In this document: positions 35,199 to 47,283 of the stretch, piece by piece
How the letters are laid out: every line of letters starts with the position of its first letter
How positions within the stretch are numbered: position 1 is the first letter of the stretch
DNA from: Taxawa tesnikishii (nom. ined.)
Lineage: Eukaryota > Ascomycota > Dothideomycetes > Dothideales
Assembly (NCBI GenBank): GCA_030247885.1
Contig: JAPDRO010000001.1
Span: 1,984,001-2,048,000, forward strand
Direction of reading: 5' to 3'
DNA length: 64,000 nt
Position numbers and translations under genes: made by a program
The notes under the pieces: model-generated
The model's database searches: none
Told to the model about the DNA's origin: nothing
What the model saw: the letters and a program-made list of their open reading frames with translations, nothing else

Positions 35199-35494
35199 AT
35201 GTCTTCCAACGACGATCTTCTACTTACTGTATGAACCGGTCTCTGGTTGCGCTGTCCTTTTTCGCTTACAGAATCGCCTAGCTCTTCGTCAACCTTCGCA
35301 ACGCAGCCACCACTTTTGGCAAGCAGTCAACCCAATATCAGAGCGTCTATGCAACAGTCTACGAGCACCTCCGATCAATGCAGCAGAGTGGACAAAAGAC
35401 CAACCTCACCGAAGCGAAACGCATGCTACAAGAGACGAACGGGCTCGCTCTCGACTTCGCAAAGCTAGGTTTAGACCAAAATACTGCTCAATAG
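35199..35494 (+). CDS. small helical protein, 80 residues, not recognised
   Basis: Exon 1 35199-35228, exon 2 35282-35494, with a 53-base intron (GTATGA..CCTAG). The product starts MSSNDDLLLT and continues LFVNLRNAATTFGKQSTQYQ, then long amphipathic helices rich in Gln (VYATVYEHLRSMQQ, LTEAKRMLQETNGLALDFAK). This looks like a small coiled-coil subunit of a larger complex, but I cannot name it. An acceptor ten bases upstream (ends 35271) would give NRLALRQ at the junction but then needs one extra base to reach the helical frame. The frame and intron are seen; function is unknown. Confidence 0.55.
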
Positions 35495-35970
35495 CTCATC
35501 AATTGCCATTCGTCCTACGGGACGAGCTGGATTGGTCGCTGCGTTTCAGAGCCGAGTGTAGATACGAACAAAAGCGCCCCAAGAGGCCATTACGCATGCA
35601 AAGACTCCGTACTCAGATCCCAACCTCCCAGGGTCCTTATTTAGACTCAAGAACCTCTCCGTTTGCGCCAGGCAAATCACCGTGTTCGCCGTCGCTGGTA
35701 TAGAAGAACCGGAACTCCAAGCTGTCCGAAAATGACCGACTCCGCCTCCACCTCGAGGAGGCAGGACTCTTTCCTCTCTATTCCGACTAGGCATCGCCTC
35801 GTCATCCATCCGTCGTGTGATACTGACCTCTTCTAAATCCATAACGCGGTCAGACTCGGGTTGCCTGCTCCCTAGGGCTCGGCTCAAGTAGAGGCTTGAC
35901 TCGGAGATTGAAAGCGGAGCGATTCGCTCCCCTAGTGCAAAAACTGGATCCTCCCATACGCGTTCTTTGC
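35495..35970. other. convergent 3' region
   Basis: 476 bases between the small helical gene and the arrestin-like gene. Open frames on both strands (for example 35546-35974 minus, 142 codons) look like chance. Confidence 0.5.
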
Positions 35971-37292
35971 TCACTCGATCAATGGCTTTCTCTGTCCGCC
36001 GACCATTGTCATTCCCAGAGCCTTCAGGCCGTTCGGATCGTTGTGCTTGATAATCTGTGCCGCCGGCAGCATCGGATTATCTGGGCTCACAAGAGCAGCG
36101 TCCTTGGCTGCTTGCTCGATGGCTTCCATTTCTTCTTTGCAGCCAGCGTGATCGAAGGGGCAAACAACGATGGGTTGCCGAAGCAGTATGTCCTTGGCAG
36201 AAGACATTGTTGCCTGTCACAGAGATGTCAACAGCGGCACAATATTCATGTTGTACAAGTGGCGTACCTTGACAGTGAGATAATACTCGATCTTGTACAG
36301 CGTCCCCGTCGTAGTAAACCCGCTGACTGCATACATTGGAAATTCTCTCCTGCTCCTCGGTAGGACTCCCTCGCTGTCCCTCAGTTCTTTTGCCGGAAAT
36401 ACCAATCCCAGATTTGTGAAATACCCTGCCTCAGGCATTCTCACGCCGACGTTCTGCGTATGTTTTGCCAGTGTCTTGACCTTTCTTTGTGGCTCGTCCC
36501 CTCATGGTTGTAAATGATTTCCTCGTCTATGCCTACCGTAATCGATTTGATCATGACTTTCTTTGCCTTGTGCAACCAATCCGGATTAGGCGATAGTTTG
36601 ATATACACGCTGACTGGATCCAAAGGCCCATATGACCACCGCGGCAATGAAATACCGAGAGTAACCAGATGATCCGTAACTCGTTCCGCACTTTCCGGCC
36701 GGTTGTACATCCCGAACGTAGACAAGGTATCGTATCGGCTTATAGGAACCGGAAAGTAGTGCTTCCTTTGTTCACTGTGTCCATGCTGCACCGTCACAAC
36801 GATCTCATAGTACGTCTCCGCCGTCCGCTTGTCCAACTGCAGGCTCGCCGGGGGTACCCGTCGTGCTATCTCTTCGCCACCCCTGCCGTAGGGAATGAAT
36901 ATTACAAAGGGTAGGTCCATGGACAGAACGGCCTCACTCTCGCGACCGTTCGGGGATCGATAGAGTAGCATCTCCTTCCCTACAATGTCTGTGATTTCCT
37001 TGCGTGCTGACGAAGACAGGTGGCCGCGCATGACCGAATCGGCACTTGGGTGTATTGATTCGCGCCGTTGGAGACACACAGTGACGAGGGACACAAGAAC
37101 GGGCGCGGAAACGCCATGAGAGGGTCGTATCTCGACGCGGCCTTCTATTCGGGGCTGGAGACTGGCGGTTAGCATATATGGGGGAATGTCCATGAGCGGC
37201 AAGGAAACGCGTACGAGAGTCGCAGATATGCCGGGATAGCCAACAAGAAAGTTGCTGTTTGGGGGTCCGGAGACCCTCACAAACGCCGTCAT
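35971..37292 (-). CDS. arrestin-like protein
   Basis: Exons 37292-37215, 37154-36268 and 36213-35971; about 402 residues. The N-terminal FVRVSGPPNSNFLVGYPGIS and PRIEGRVEIRPSHGVSAPV, the Arg/Glu strand VCLQRRESIHPS, the segment YYEIVVTVQHGHSEQRKHYF and the C-lobe (YAVSGFTTTGTLYKIEYYLT, ILLRQPIVVCPFDHAG) have the two-beta-sandwich look of fungal arrestin-related proteins. These link ubiquitin ligases to plasma-membrane transporters or act in pH signalling. No PY motif is obvious. A missing base in the A3 of CACAAAGAAAGG (near 36486-36488) breaks exon 2 before KTLAKHTQNV. The first intron is 60 bases with no stop, so it can be read through. Family call from pattern, target unknown. Confidence 0.7.
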
Positions 37293-38017
37293 GGTGGTCG
37301 TGCGAGTGGATGTCGTTCAGCCCATATGGGGCGCTGCCTGGTAGTAGTTCTTTCCCTGTCTTGCCTCCTCCTTCTCGATTTGCTCCTGGTGTTTGACGTT
37401 GTCCTCTTGCGGCTAACAGCAAGCAGTGCGTAAGCGGGGAGATGGTGAGTTATCAGGCTAACAGCGCAGCCAGAGTCACTAATAGCGCAGCCGCTGTCGA
37501 ATGGAGCGCTCGAGACCCTTGATGTCAGACGACTCGCGCAAGGCGGCAAGAGTTCCAGTACGTGTATAACAGTATGTGTATAATACGGTGCTGGAGAGCC
37601 TGTCTCAGGAAAAGTCCAGGTCTTGTTTCCCTTCAACGAGCGTTGGGATAGTAGTGTTCCCGTAGCGTCATACAGCAACAGTGCGTAGGCAGTGGTGGAT
37701 GGTGAACGAGGGTCCACTGCGCTCTGAGAGCCAAGATGGGAGCTGAAAGCCACAGCCAGCTTATAGTTGCCGCGGCCTTCTTCCTTCCTGCATTGAACCT
37801 TCTTTCTCGGTAGGGCAGTGCACGTCTTACTCTACATCAGTACTTTGCTCCAACAGTCACGACCAACCAGATCGAAAAGGCCCGTCTGACGGCGCAAGCC
37901 ACGCTCTCTAGGCGGTTCAGCTGTGAGGACACTGTTCGTTTCGCGCGACGGAAAACCCCTCCCCTCCTCCGAAGCATGCGCGTGTCCTCTCTCTAAACGA
38001 TCGCCTCCCGCTTAGAG
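37293..38017. promoter_or_regulatory. divergent promoter, arrestin-like / cyclophilin
   Basis: 725 bases. A 154-codon minus-strand open frame (37753-37289) overlaps the arrestin start. It encodes a small internal repeat (SGCAISDSGCAVS) but no known domain and I doubt it is a gene. Confidence 0.4.
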
Positions 38018-38512
38018 ATGTCGGTAACGCTCCACACTACCCAAGGCGATATCAAGGTCGAGCTCTTCTGCTCTGCTTGCCCACGCACAAGCTACAACTT
38101 CCTCGCCCTTTGCGCGTCCTCCGCCTACGATGGATCGCCTTTTCACCGCTTGATCCCGTCCTTCATGGCGCAAGGCGGATCACCTGCGTCTGGCAGTACG
38201 AAAGACAGCGATAGTGTTTACGGCGGCTTTTTCGAAGATGAGATCAAGCCTACTCTGCGACACAATGCGCGTGGAATCCTTAGCATGGCCAACAAGGGAC
38301 CGAATACAAACGGAAGCCAGTTTTTCCTGACCTTTGACAAAGCATCACATCTGGACGGCAAGAATACAGTATTTGGAAGAGTGCTGGAAGGATGGGACAC
38401 GCTGGACAAGATGGAGAAGGTCGAGGTGGACAAGAAGAGCCGGCCGAAAGGGAAGATCCTGATTGAAAAGGTCACGGTGCATGCGAACCCTATCGCGGAT
38501 GAGGGACGATGA
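38018..38512 (+). CDS. cyp10: cyclophilin, PPIL3/Cyp10 type
   Basis: Intronless, 164 residues, the size of the short PPIL3 class. Begins MSVTLHTTQGDIKVELFC, a cyclophilin core without the first loop. Active-site residues are visible in FHRLIPSFMAQGG (Arg, Phe, Met, Gln), NGSQFFLTF and NTVFGRVLEGWD. The enzyme interconverts cis and trans prolyl bonds; PPIL3 homologues are associated with the spliceosome. The Trp of the cyclosporin pocket is replaced (KASHLDGKN), as usual for this class. Intact. Confidence 0.93.
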   Translation: MSVTLHTTQGDIKVELFCSACPRTSYNFLALCASSAYDGSPFHRLIPSFMAQGGSPASGSTKDSDSVYGGFFEDEIKPTLRHNARGILSMANKGPNTNGSQFFLTFDKASHLDGKNTVFGRVLEGWDTLDKMEKVEVDKKSRPKGKILIEKVTVHANPIADEGR

Positions 38513-39569
38513 GAAAACATATACCAGTCTATAAGAACATACACGCGATCCGGCCTGTGCAACAACAAGAGACAACGGCGATGTCTGGTTGATACGGGCA
38601 ACGAACACCCGACACCAGAGTGCAACTGTGGACTCTCGACCTATTCACTCTTGTGGATAAACGATCGAAGCTGGAACACAGGTCGCCAGGAATCTGTATG
38701 ACCGGCCAAGCGCACAGGATCAGGGAGAGTGATGAGGTCGGCCCCTGCTGCGGAAGGTGGAATGACGGGTGCTGATCCCGGGAGAACAAGAATAAGAACG
38801 CCACACAAAGCAACCGCAAGAAGCTGGTTGCGATCAACTCATCTGGGGTTGTGGTGATAGAGCAGATACCATCAGATGCATCCAAACTTTATATAGAAGG
38901 ATTACCTTTCGCCCGGATAGCATCATGATGATGTCTCTCTTTCGGAAGCTACTCATCTTCCAGCTGCGTCTCCAATCTTATCGATATGCATTGACTACCG
39001 CGTGCATACCGTCTCGTCCGCCTGCGTGGCACGTTCTGAATCGATTGGACTTCGTTGCTTTCTGCAAGTCTACTGGAACTGATGGAACGGTGAGCCGGTG
39101 CAGGGATACCTGTGTTATTGTACGTGTAGTGACTTGGCCGGTGAGTAATGGACTGAACGGCATCGTCTGAGGTGCCACCAGATACTCTGTAAATTAGCTC
39201 AGGAGGCCCCGAGTAACGAGAGGAGCAGACGGTGGTGATAATAAAAGTCGCGGGCTGTCACTGTCTCACAACGAGCAACAAGATCGTCAGGAACCAAACG
39301 GTAGCACATGTGGAGAGTGCGGTGGTACAATTGGTTCTGGGGATAGACGGGTGAGCTGGCGGCCGAGGGCTTCGTCCTCGAACCAGCGTCATCTCGTGCC
39401 AGTCACAGTTGATCTTCGAAACCCGTGCCCTTTCTGCGACCAGGATCGGATACAACACAAATTCCCCTCCGGCACACTGCTACCACGACACACGAGCCTC
39501 CGAACAGCGGTGACACTGTCTACCCAATTGCAATCCTCCGCGGCGCCCCTCAATGTCGCTTCCGTCCCC
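38513..39569. other. intergenic, upstream of KCS1
   Basis: About 1.06 kb. From 39351 the KCS1 frame is already open (Met at 39351), so the right end may be coding or leader. A TATA-like tttatatagaa lies at 38886-38896 without an obvious gene. Nothing else seen. Confidence 0.4.
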
Positions 39570-42500
39570 ATGCAGGTGTCTCAGAACGGTGCTGCTGCAA
39601 ATGCCTCGCCGGATCCCTTGAACAGCTCCCGCGATGGCCTCAAGAGGACCACCTCCTCCCACCCGAACACCACTCCGCCCAGGAACCCGCCGCTAGGAAG
39701 ATCCAAGACGTTGCCCGTACCGCCCATCAATGGCGTTCGACATGACGAGCCCCAGCTATCAGAACGCGACTCCATCTTTGCAACCACCTTCCTCCCTACA
39801 GAGAGCACACCCGTGAACTCGCCCAGTTTGGGGCCTTTGCCGGCAGGCGCAGGTGGGGAACTTGAAACAGAAGAGAAGGAAGATCTATGGAACATGGGTG
39901 TCACGTCTGCGCGCAGTCTTTCCGACCTTTCTCTCTTTTTCCAGCCGGATCCTCCTCCTACGAGCTTTCCTCTTTCGCGTTCCAAGTCTTTCAGGAAGAG
40001 TCCTGTTCAGCGCAAACCTAGTCGCTCCAGTATAACACCACAGTATCAGCCGGATTCTTGTTACCCACTGTTCCAAAAACAGGCATACCCTTCGCATTCG
40101 CTAGACGCCAAAAGTCAGCGCCCACCCTTGTCTCTACTTGGATCTGCCTCGGCTCTCAATCGTCCGTCAACACCCAAGGACCGCACTGCCTCTTCCGAAA
40201 ACCTTGAGGACCTACAGCACAGCTCAGAAAGATCAAAGTACAGGTCCTGGCGGGAAGGGAAAGGGAGGATGCAAGGCATGACCATTGCGGACTCTCAGCG
40301 CAAGAGTAATGTCGGGGAAGCTGTCGAAGTTGACAAGCGCATCGACGCTAAACTGCCAAAATCGGACCAAGGCGCGAACGTAAGGAGCAGGAAAGCCAGT
40401 CATTACTTGGGTTTATTCAAAGACAACGACGTAGATCACAAACGGCGAGATGAGATCACCGCACTCAAAACACCAGAGCTGGAAGATGTTAAAGAAGAAC
40501 GTGAAGACTCTGTCACAGGTAAGCTCTTGGGGTAGTTATGTGGCAAAGTTCTGCGCGGGATCGGACATGCCTGCAAGTCTCGTACATCTAGAGCAGTCTA
40601 CTAAGTCATTATACAGAAGAGCATCGGGCGCGTTTGCCGGCGTCTGAGGCTGTGCCGTCTAGACTTGAGGTTCCGCACAGATCGCAAGAGTCCCATCAGG
40701 CACTCAGCGACAAAGCGGAGACGGTCGCTCCTGGTACATCCACTTTCAGACCTCCATCCAGGCATGATGCCGAACCCTTGGTTGATGCTGCTCCTGAAAA
40801 GGGTGGTCTGAACATAATTCGCGGAAACCATAAGATTCAAAAGTGCCTGCGCCTCTGTTGGAAGAGATTCGCAACCACCATACTTTGGTGCCGAGGACCA
40901 ACAAAGAGAGTGCTTTGAGCAGGGCGTTACAGGCTGCTGCTGAAGAGAAGGCTAAACTCGCATCTAGCGATACCAAAAAGGTCAGTACATGTGGAAACTT
41001 CTCAATGACCATAAGAACTTCCTGGCTTGTCCCAAGTAAATTTAGCCAGGCGAAGAGTGGAAAAGAAGCGGACTTGGAAACATCAGCGTCAGTTGATCCA
41101 TCCACAAGATTATGCACTGACACATGTTAGGACATCGCTCCACAGGATGTGGGGGACCAAGTGGAGAAGGCTGAGGAATCAGATCAAGAGCAGATATCTT
41201 CTGCGACCTATTTTCCTCACCAAGGCGTGGCGGTGCGTGAAGTATTGGCTTCCAGTGAGACTTCGACGAAAGATGTCGCCAAGGCCTTTCCGTTACAGGA
41301 GCGTGATGCTGTTCCGGATACTGGCTTGCTTGGGGTTGAAATTCAACAAGAGGGATCAGATAATGTTGAGATTGCTCTTGTTTCCGAAGATGAAAGCCAA
41401 GTTCTTCATGGCGAACTGTCTTCGTCTCGAAGGAGCTCGCAAGCACTCAGAGATCAGTTACCTCCTCTTGCGTCTCAGCATGGTCTTGACTATGAATCAG
41501 ACTTTTCACACTACGAGTCCGACGTGATCGATGATGATGAGACCACACCGACCGCAACTCCGACGGCGAAGAGTCATCTCAATGACCATCGGCCATCTGC
41601 ACAAATTGAAGCGGCAACCGTGCAGAACCCGCCTCCGATAGGCGCTGTCGAACTCAAGCCGTACAATCATCAGGTCGGAGGTCACAACACCGTCTACAGC
41701 TTCTCGCGACAAGCAGTCTGCAAACAGTTGAACAGCCGAGAGAATGAGTTCTACGAGACTGTTGAGCAACATCATCCGGATCTACTTGATTTCCTTCCGA
41801 GGTAAGAACCATATTTGCGCACATCATCTTCCTCGAAGGATGCTCTGGATCAGTGGCTTGCAGAGACCAGGGTATCTTTTCAACGTCAGAAACCACAGCT
41901 TTGCTGACCATGATTAGATACATCGGAGTACTTAATGTCACATACAAAAGGCCAGCCAAGAAGAAGAAAACCAAAGTTCCTTTTGACGGTGGACTGGAGG
42001 TTAGCGACAAAAGTGGCCAAACGAAACAGCCCACAGCTTCTGAGGGGAGCTCTCGAACCGATACTCCTTCTCAATCGAATGTTGCGATCAACGGAGGCGA
42101 ATCCCAGTCGCCTAGGATTGTCAGTCATTCACAACAGACAACGTCTGTCCCTGAAGTCAGCCTTAGCAACAACAGGCACATCATTCCGGAGGACTTGTTC
42201 CAACTGCCTCCGCGGCCGAGTACATCACACATCGATACCTCCAGCCGCCCCTCGTTCCATTTTGGAAATGCGGTTTCTTTCCGCCAAGGTCCAGGTGGCC
42301 AACACTCAAGAGCATCTAGTTTAAATGGTGATGCTAGACCCCTATAAGGCATCAACAAAGTTGGGGTGCCACTTCGGTCAACCTGGATCTGCAGAAGCAA
42401 GTGTTCCGCGATGTCTTCAGTCCTCCCACCATTCATCGCCATGACCGCAAAGACCGTAACTACCATGCTCGGTCACTTCGACGCTTGACGAAAGAATCTT

Positions 42501-43933
42501 TGCGGCCGTTAGCGGATTCCGCACCTTCTGTTGCTCGTAGGAGCAGTGCAGATATTTCTGCGTTGCGTGTTGCAGGTGCAGAGACTTCTAACCGTGACGC
42601 CAACCGCAGGCTTGCAATCAAGAACTCCAGCGAGCGCAACTCGCCGCCAGTCAATTCTGCACCCTCTGAAAATGATTTTGCGCAGCCCCGAGATAATGCA
42701 GACAGCCACCAAAGTCGGAGCGCAGATCATTCCGAACTGGAGAACGAGCCTCTCGTTTCTGCAAAGACTCCCCGACGCCGCTATAGTGGTAGCGGCCTCC
42801 GAAGGAAAGCTCATGATATGGACTCGCGTGGCGACCTGGAGTATCACGAAGACGAAGGTTACAAAGGCGACGTTGAGGAAGATGTCTTCGCAATTGAGTT
42901 GGACAAAACCCCAACGGATGCAGCCCGAACCACGAACGGCTCTCACGAGGTTAAGGCTGATGAGGGCGCGGCTCGTGTGCCTATGCAAGACTTGCGCACA
43001 ATCAATGAGACTGTACCAGAAGCGGCGCAGATTATGGTGCCAAAGCTCCAGACACCTGTCGAGCCGGGTTCGGAGGCACACAATCCCGACCAGTCACTAC
43101 TGGAAGAAAGTGGGCGCATTGCGCATTTTATCTTACTCGAAGATCTCACGGCTGGCATGCAGCATCCCTGCGTCCTGGACTTGAAAATGGGAACGCGCCA
43201 GTACGGCGTCGACGCCGACGAAAAGAAACAGAAATCGCAGCGTCGCAAATGCCAGATGACTACATCGCGGGAACTTGGAGTACGTGTGTGTGGAATGCAG
43301 GTGTGGAACGCCAGGACACAATCGAATCTGTTCGAAGACAAATACTTCGGACGAGATCTCAAAGCTGGCAAGCAGTTCCAGGATGCCTTGACCCGCTTCT
43401 TCTACGATGGGACTGGGTATTCCAGGGCACTCAAGCATATTCCTGTTGTGCTAGAGAAGATATCTGCGCTGGAAAGGATTGTCCGTCAACTGCCGGGCTA
43501 TCGCTTCTATGCTTGCAGTTTGCTTCTCATGTATGATGCTGATGGTGACAGCAAATCACGTTCATCGAGCCGACCTCCAACCGATTCGTCCAGAACACCA
43601 AGAGAGGACAGGCCGGCCCGCAAGGACGAGATCTTGCTCAAGATTGTTGATTTCGCCAACTGTATCACCGCGGAAGATATGCCGGATTTGGCGGATATGA
43701 AGTGCCCTCCCAAGCATCCTTACGGTGTCGACAGAGGGTATCTGAGAGGCCTCCGTACCCTCCGGATGTATTTCCGAAAGGTATACGAGGAGCTCAGCAA
43801 CCAGAATTCGTTTGTTGAGCGTGGCGAAGGCGAAGGGATGGCCACTGAGGGTAGAGGAATTGCTGGTGGTCAGGCGGAGATTGGATGGAACGAGGGCGTA
43901 GTGGAGGAAGATCCGGGTGAGGTCAGTGTGTAA
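39570..43933 (+). CDS. KCS1: inositol hexakisphosphate kinase Kcs1
   Basis: Exons 39570-40518, 40617-40980, 41131-41801 and 41918-43933; about 1,334 residues. The long Ser/Pro-rich N-terminal half is probably disordered. The IPK domain is at the C-terminus: the block [20 protein letters not shown] and [20 protein letters not shown] open it, then the family signature [14 protein letters not shown], the SSLL-type [11 protein letters not shown], and KIVDFANC (metal-binding Asp). The enzyme makes inositol pyrophosphates (5-InsP7) that control phosphate, vacuole and stress responses. I start at the Met at 39570; the Met at 39351 in the same frame is possible. One-base breaks lie near 40839-40842 (A-run) and 42339-42346. 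Introns are 98-150 bases, larger than those of its neighbours. Confidence 0.9.
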
Positions 43934-44448
43934 AGCACGAATTCTATCTCAGGAGTGATGAAAAGCAATCGGGGTTGTGTCTTTCGTTCTGCACTGTACG
44001 GTTGTCATTCACGACGGTTACGCTGTTGGTGTCCGTCGCTCAAGCAAGGCGTTGGACGGATGGGCAGGGTTTATTGAGTTCTTCTCAGCCTTCTACGTGT
44101 ACATAACGTTATGCCATTCAGGACATCCTGCTGCTTGCAATGATCGCTGTCCGTTTCGAGACTAAATGAAGACGACAGCTAAGTCAAGCTGGAAAGACAT
44201 CTGTTTGAACTCCATGCAGTTTGCAACGGTGCGGATTGGTACATGAGACGGCTCAGGAATGAAACAGGCAATGTTTAAGAGTGCGATGCCGTTGGCTATA
44301 TAACGGGGCCTCGTGATAGGTAGCTAGGTACGTCACGTGCAGCTTTGTGAGGAGATAGGGTTGCACTATCCTGCACTGTAACCTCCTCTTCGACTCGACA
44401 AGAGGAAGTGCAAGTAGCATCCACTGATGAATTTGCACAGCTGGCACG
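43934..44448. other. intergenic between KCS1 and UNC-45
   Basis: 515 bases with tandem gene order. A TATA-like ctatataacgg near 44296-44306 lies about 150 bases before the UNC-45 start and could be its promoter. Confidence 0.45.
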
Positions 44449-47173
44449 ATGGCGACCAAGACGGCTGACGAACGTGTGGGTGCATTGCTCGACAACATCC
44501 ACCAATCTATCGATACCGGCAACCTCGCGCAAGCGTCACGGCTCGTCAGAGAGGCGGCCTCGCTGGCACCAAACGAGCCTAAAGTGAAGGCAGCTCTGGA
44601 TCTGGTCCAGCAAAAGACAGGGCAGAGTGCTTTCCTTAGGCTTTGTACAATCTATCTGCACAATGGCAACGAGAAGGATGGACAGGAAGCGTTGGACGAG
44701 GTTAAGCAACACTCATCCTTTTCTGACGCTGAAGCTACTCACTGCGCTGCGTTGCTTCTCGAGTACAGCAAGCCTCCATTGAATCTCCTGGATTCTCTGA
44801 CCGGCACTCTCATGTCAAGCAATACAGCGGCACGCAGAGAGCTCGCCGCTCGCTTTGCCAGCCACCCTACGGAAGTTTTTGCACGGTTATGGAGCCGTGG
44901 CGAGCGTAGTTTCTCTGCTCTCGCGTCCCTACTGGTGGATGAGTCCGTCTGGCCGTCTACGCAAGTACAGTCGACTGCACAAGTAGGTGCTTTCCAGCTT
45001 CTGGTCGGGAAGCTTATGGATGCTGGCCTTGAACATGCAGAGTGGGCGTTAGCAGCCATCACGAGGCTGCTCACTACAGCACCACAGAGGCTACCTTGTT
45101 TGAACGATCCGGACGTCTTTGATACGGTTCTGGGCTCCCTGGATATTAGGAATGACAAGGTAGTGAGGGGTCAAGCGACGCTTGCTACAGCTAAGCTTCT
45201 GGAGGTCACGAAAGGAAATGGCGAGAGACAGCTCAAGACGTTTGTGACGAGCTATGTCGCGAAGCAGCATAGCGAGGACTTGATTGTTGCATTCTCGGCG
45301 GCTGCTGCGGTTTTCCCCATCGTTCCTGCTGTGGCTGCTAGTATGTTCCTCACCGAGGGATTCGTGGAAGAGTTTACAAGAATGGTTGAGAGGAACTCCA
45401 ACGGACACAGGTACGTTTTATTTTGCCCTATCGTGAGGCATGCGAAACGCTGCTTCTTACGGGTATGTATCATAACACGCAATATCACGCCAATCTTCTT
45501 TCGCTTGTGTGCCGTTTGCTTGCGTAAAACCGCTGACTTTCCGAGCAGAAGGAGCCATCGTCTCGAACAATGTGCATTGGAGCTCCTTAGCGCGGCATGT
45601 GTTGACAAAGCATGCCGCGAGGCTATCAGCAAGCATTGTACCTCTTGGCTTCGGGATATAGCAGAAACCAGTGATGAGGCCGAGATGGCGGCGCTGGCCG
45701 CGCTGGTGTTGGCAAAGATGAGGTAGGTCAAACATGGTGCAAGTCAAGACAAAAGTTCGAGGGCCTGTTTTGTGAGATGGATCTCTATGCATTCTGCATC
45801 AATTTTCCCGTTGTGATGTCCTGCTCTTACTCTTGTATCCTAATTTCGTTCGCAGTGACACCTCGGTAGAGGTAGACACGAATGACCTTTCTGCCTCCCT
45901 TGCGAACATGGCCTTGAACGCTGCGAACGACAGCGAGCGGCAAACCTCGGTGGAAGGTCTTGCATACACGTCACTACACCCTAAGATCAAAGAGAGCGTA
46001 GCATCAAACGCAAAGCTCCTTCAACTTCTAGTAGATATGGTCAAGAGCCAAGCAACAAGCAACTCTTCAGTCTTCGGAGCCTTAAACGTCTTCGCCAATC
46101 TGACTGCGTACCGGCCCACGGTGTCTGAGGAACAGAAGAGGATGACGGAGCTGAAAGCCTATGCGAACTCGTCGAAACCGACGGCTGAAGACCCTTTGGA
46201 CGATGACCAACATGTGGCCGCTCGCTGCCTGAAGGTCCTGGACGCAGGTGTGGTTCCCGCCTTGCCCTCTCCGGTCAAGCTTGGCTCGATCACGTTGCTC
46301 AACGTCAGCATCCGGATCCTCTTTGCGCTCTCTAAAGATCACAAAAACCGTGGGCTCGTGGCCCAGCAAGGAGCAGTCAAGCTGTTGTTGCAATGCGTTT
46401 CGAAGTTATCAACCGAGTCCAAGGATTCCATACCGGAGTTCCAGGCACCTCACCGCACCGCTTGTCACGCACTGGCGCGCATACTCATTTCCGTGAACCC
46501 CTCGCATTTGTTCTCCGCAGCCCTACCCGCGAGTTCGACCCTTCGCCCACTCATCTCACTACTAGTCCCAGACCCGACTGCGGAACAGCGAGATATGCTT
46601 CCCACGTTCGAGTCTCTGCTTGCCCTAACCAACCTCGCTTCAATGGAAGACGACACGGTTCGACAGACCATTCTACGCACTGCATGGCCACAGATTGAAG
46701 ATCTGCTGCTCGCGTCCAACAAGTTGGTGCAGCGCGCCGCCGTTGAGCTCGTGTGCAACCTCATGCTGTCACCCACCGGTGTAGCCAAATTCGCAGATGG
46801 CAGCAAGCAGGCAAGCAACAGGCTGCACATCTTACTCGCCTTGGGCGACGTCGATGATCTCCCTACAAGAAAAGCGGCTGGTGGCGCGTTGGCAATGCTT
46901 ACGGAGTGGGATGCAGCGGTCGAAGCAGTCTTGAGCAAGGACCGTGGTGTCGCAATCTTACTAGCAATGTGCGAAGATGGGAACGAGGAGATGAAGCATC
47001 GAGGTATGGTGTGCGTGCTCAATCTGGTTTCTGCACCGGGTGAGGCGGGGCAGAAGGGCATTAAAGCGCTCAAAGAGGCGAATGGAGTGGAAACACTCAA
47101 AGATGCCCTCAGAAAAACAAGAAATCAGGAGGTGCTTGGTATTGGCGTGGAAGCGTTGAAGAAATTGGTATAG
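44449..47173 (+). CDS. She4: UNC-45/She4, myosin chaperone
   Basis: Exons 44449-45410, 45549-45722 and 45856-47173 splice to 817 residues with no frame break. Begins MATKTADERVGALLDNIHQS, a helical start, then continuous armadillo-type helices. The C-terminal UCS domain includes VRQTILRTAWPQIEDLLL, LVQRAAVELVCNLMLSPTGV and the segment GALAMLTEWDAAVEAVL. UCS proteins fold and stabilise myosin motors; in fungi they serve type I, II and V myosins in endocytosis, cytokinesis and mRNA transport. The first intron (138 bases) is a multiple of three and has no stop, so an unspliced form would still be read through. Confidence 0.88.
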
Positions 47174-47283
47174 CTCAAGGCCGTTTCATGTAGGCAAGAA
47201 GTGAAGAGTGCAGGCAGAAGGGGCTCCAAAGACTGGATGACTGGCGTGAAAAGGGAAAGGTAGCATTCGTTGACCACCTTCTT

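Noticed and set aside
46465-47100. 211-codon frame antisense to the UNC-45 gene
   Set aside because: Shadow of the UCS domain coding frame; Ser/Ala-rich low-information sequence.
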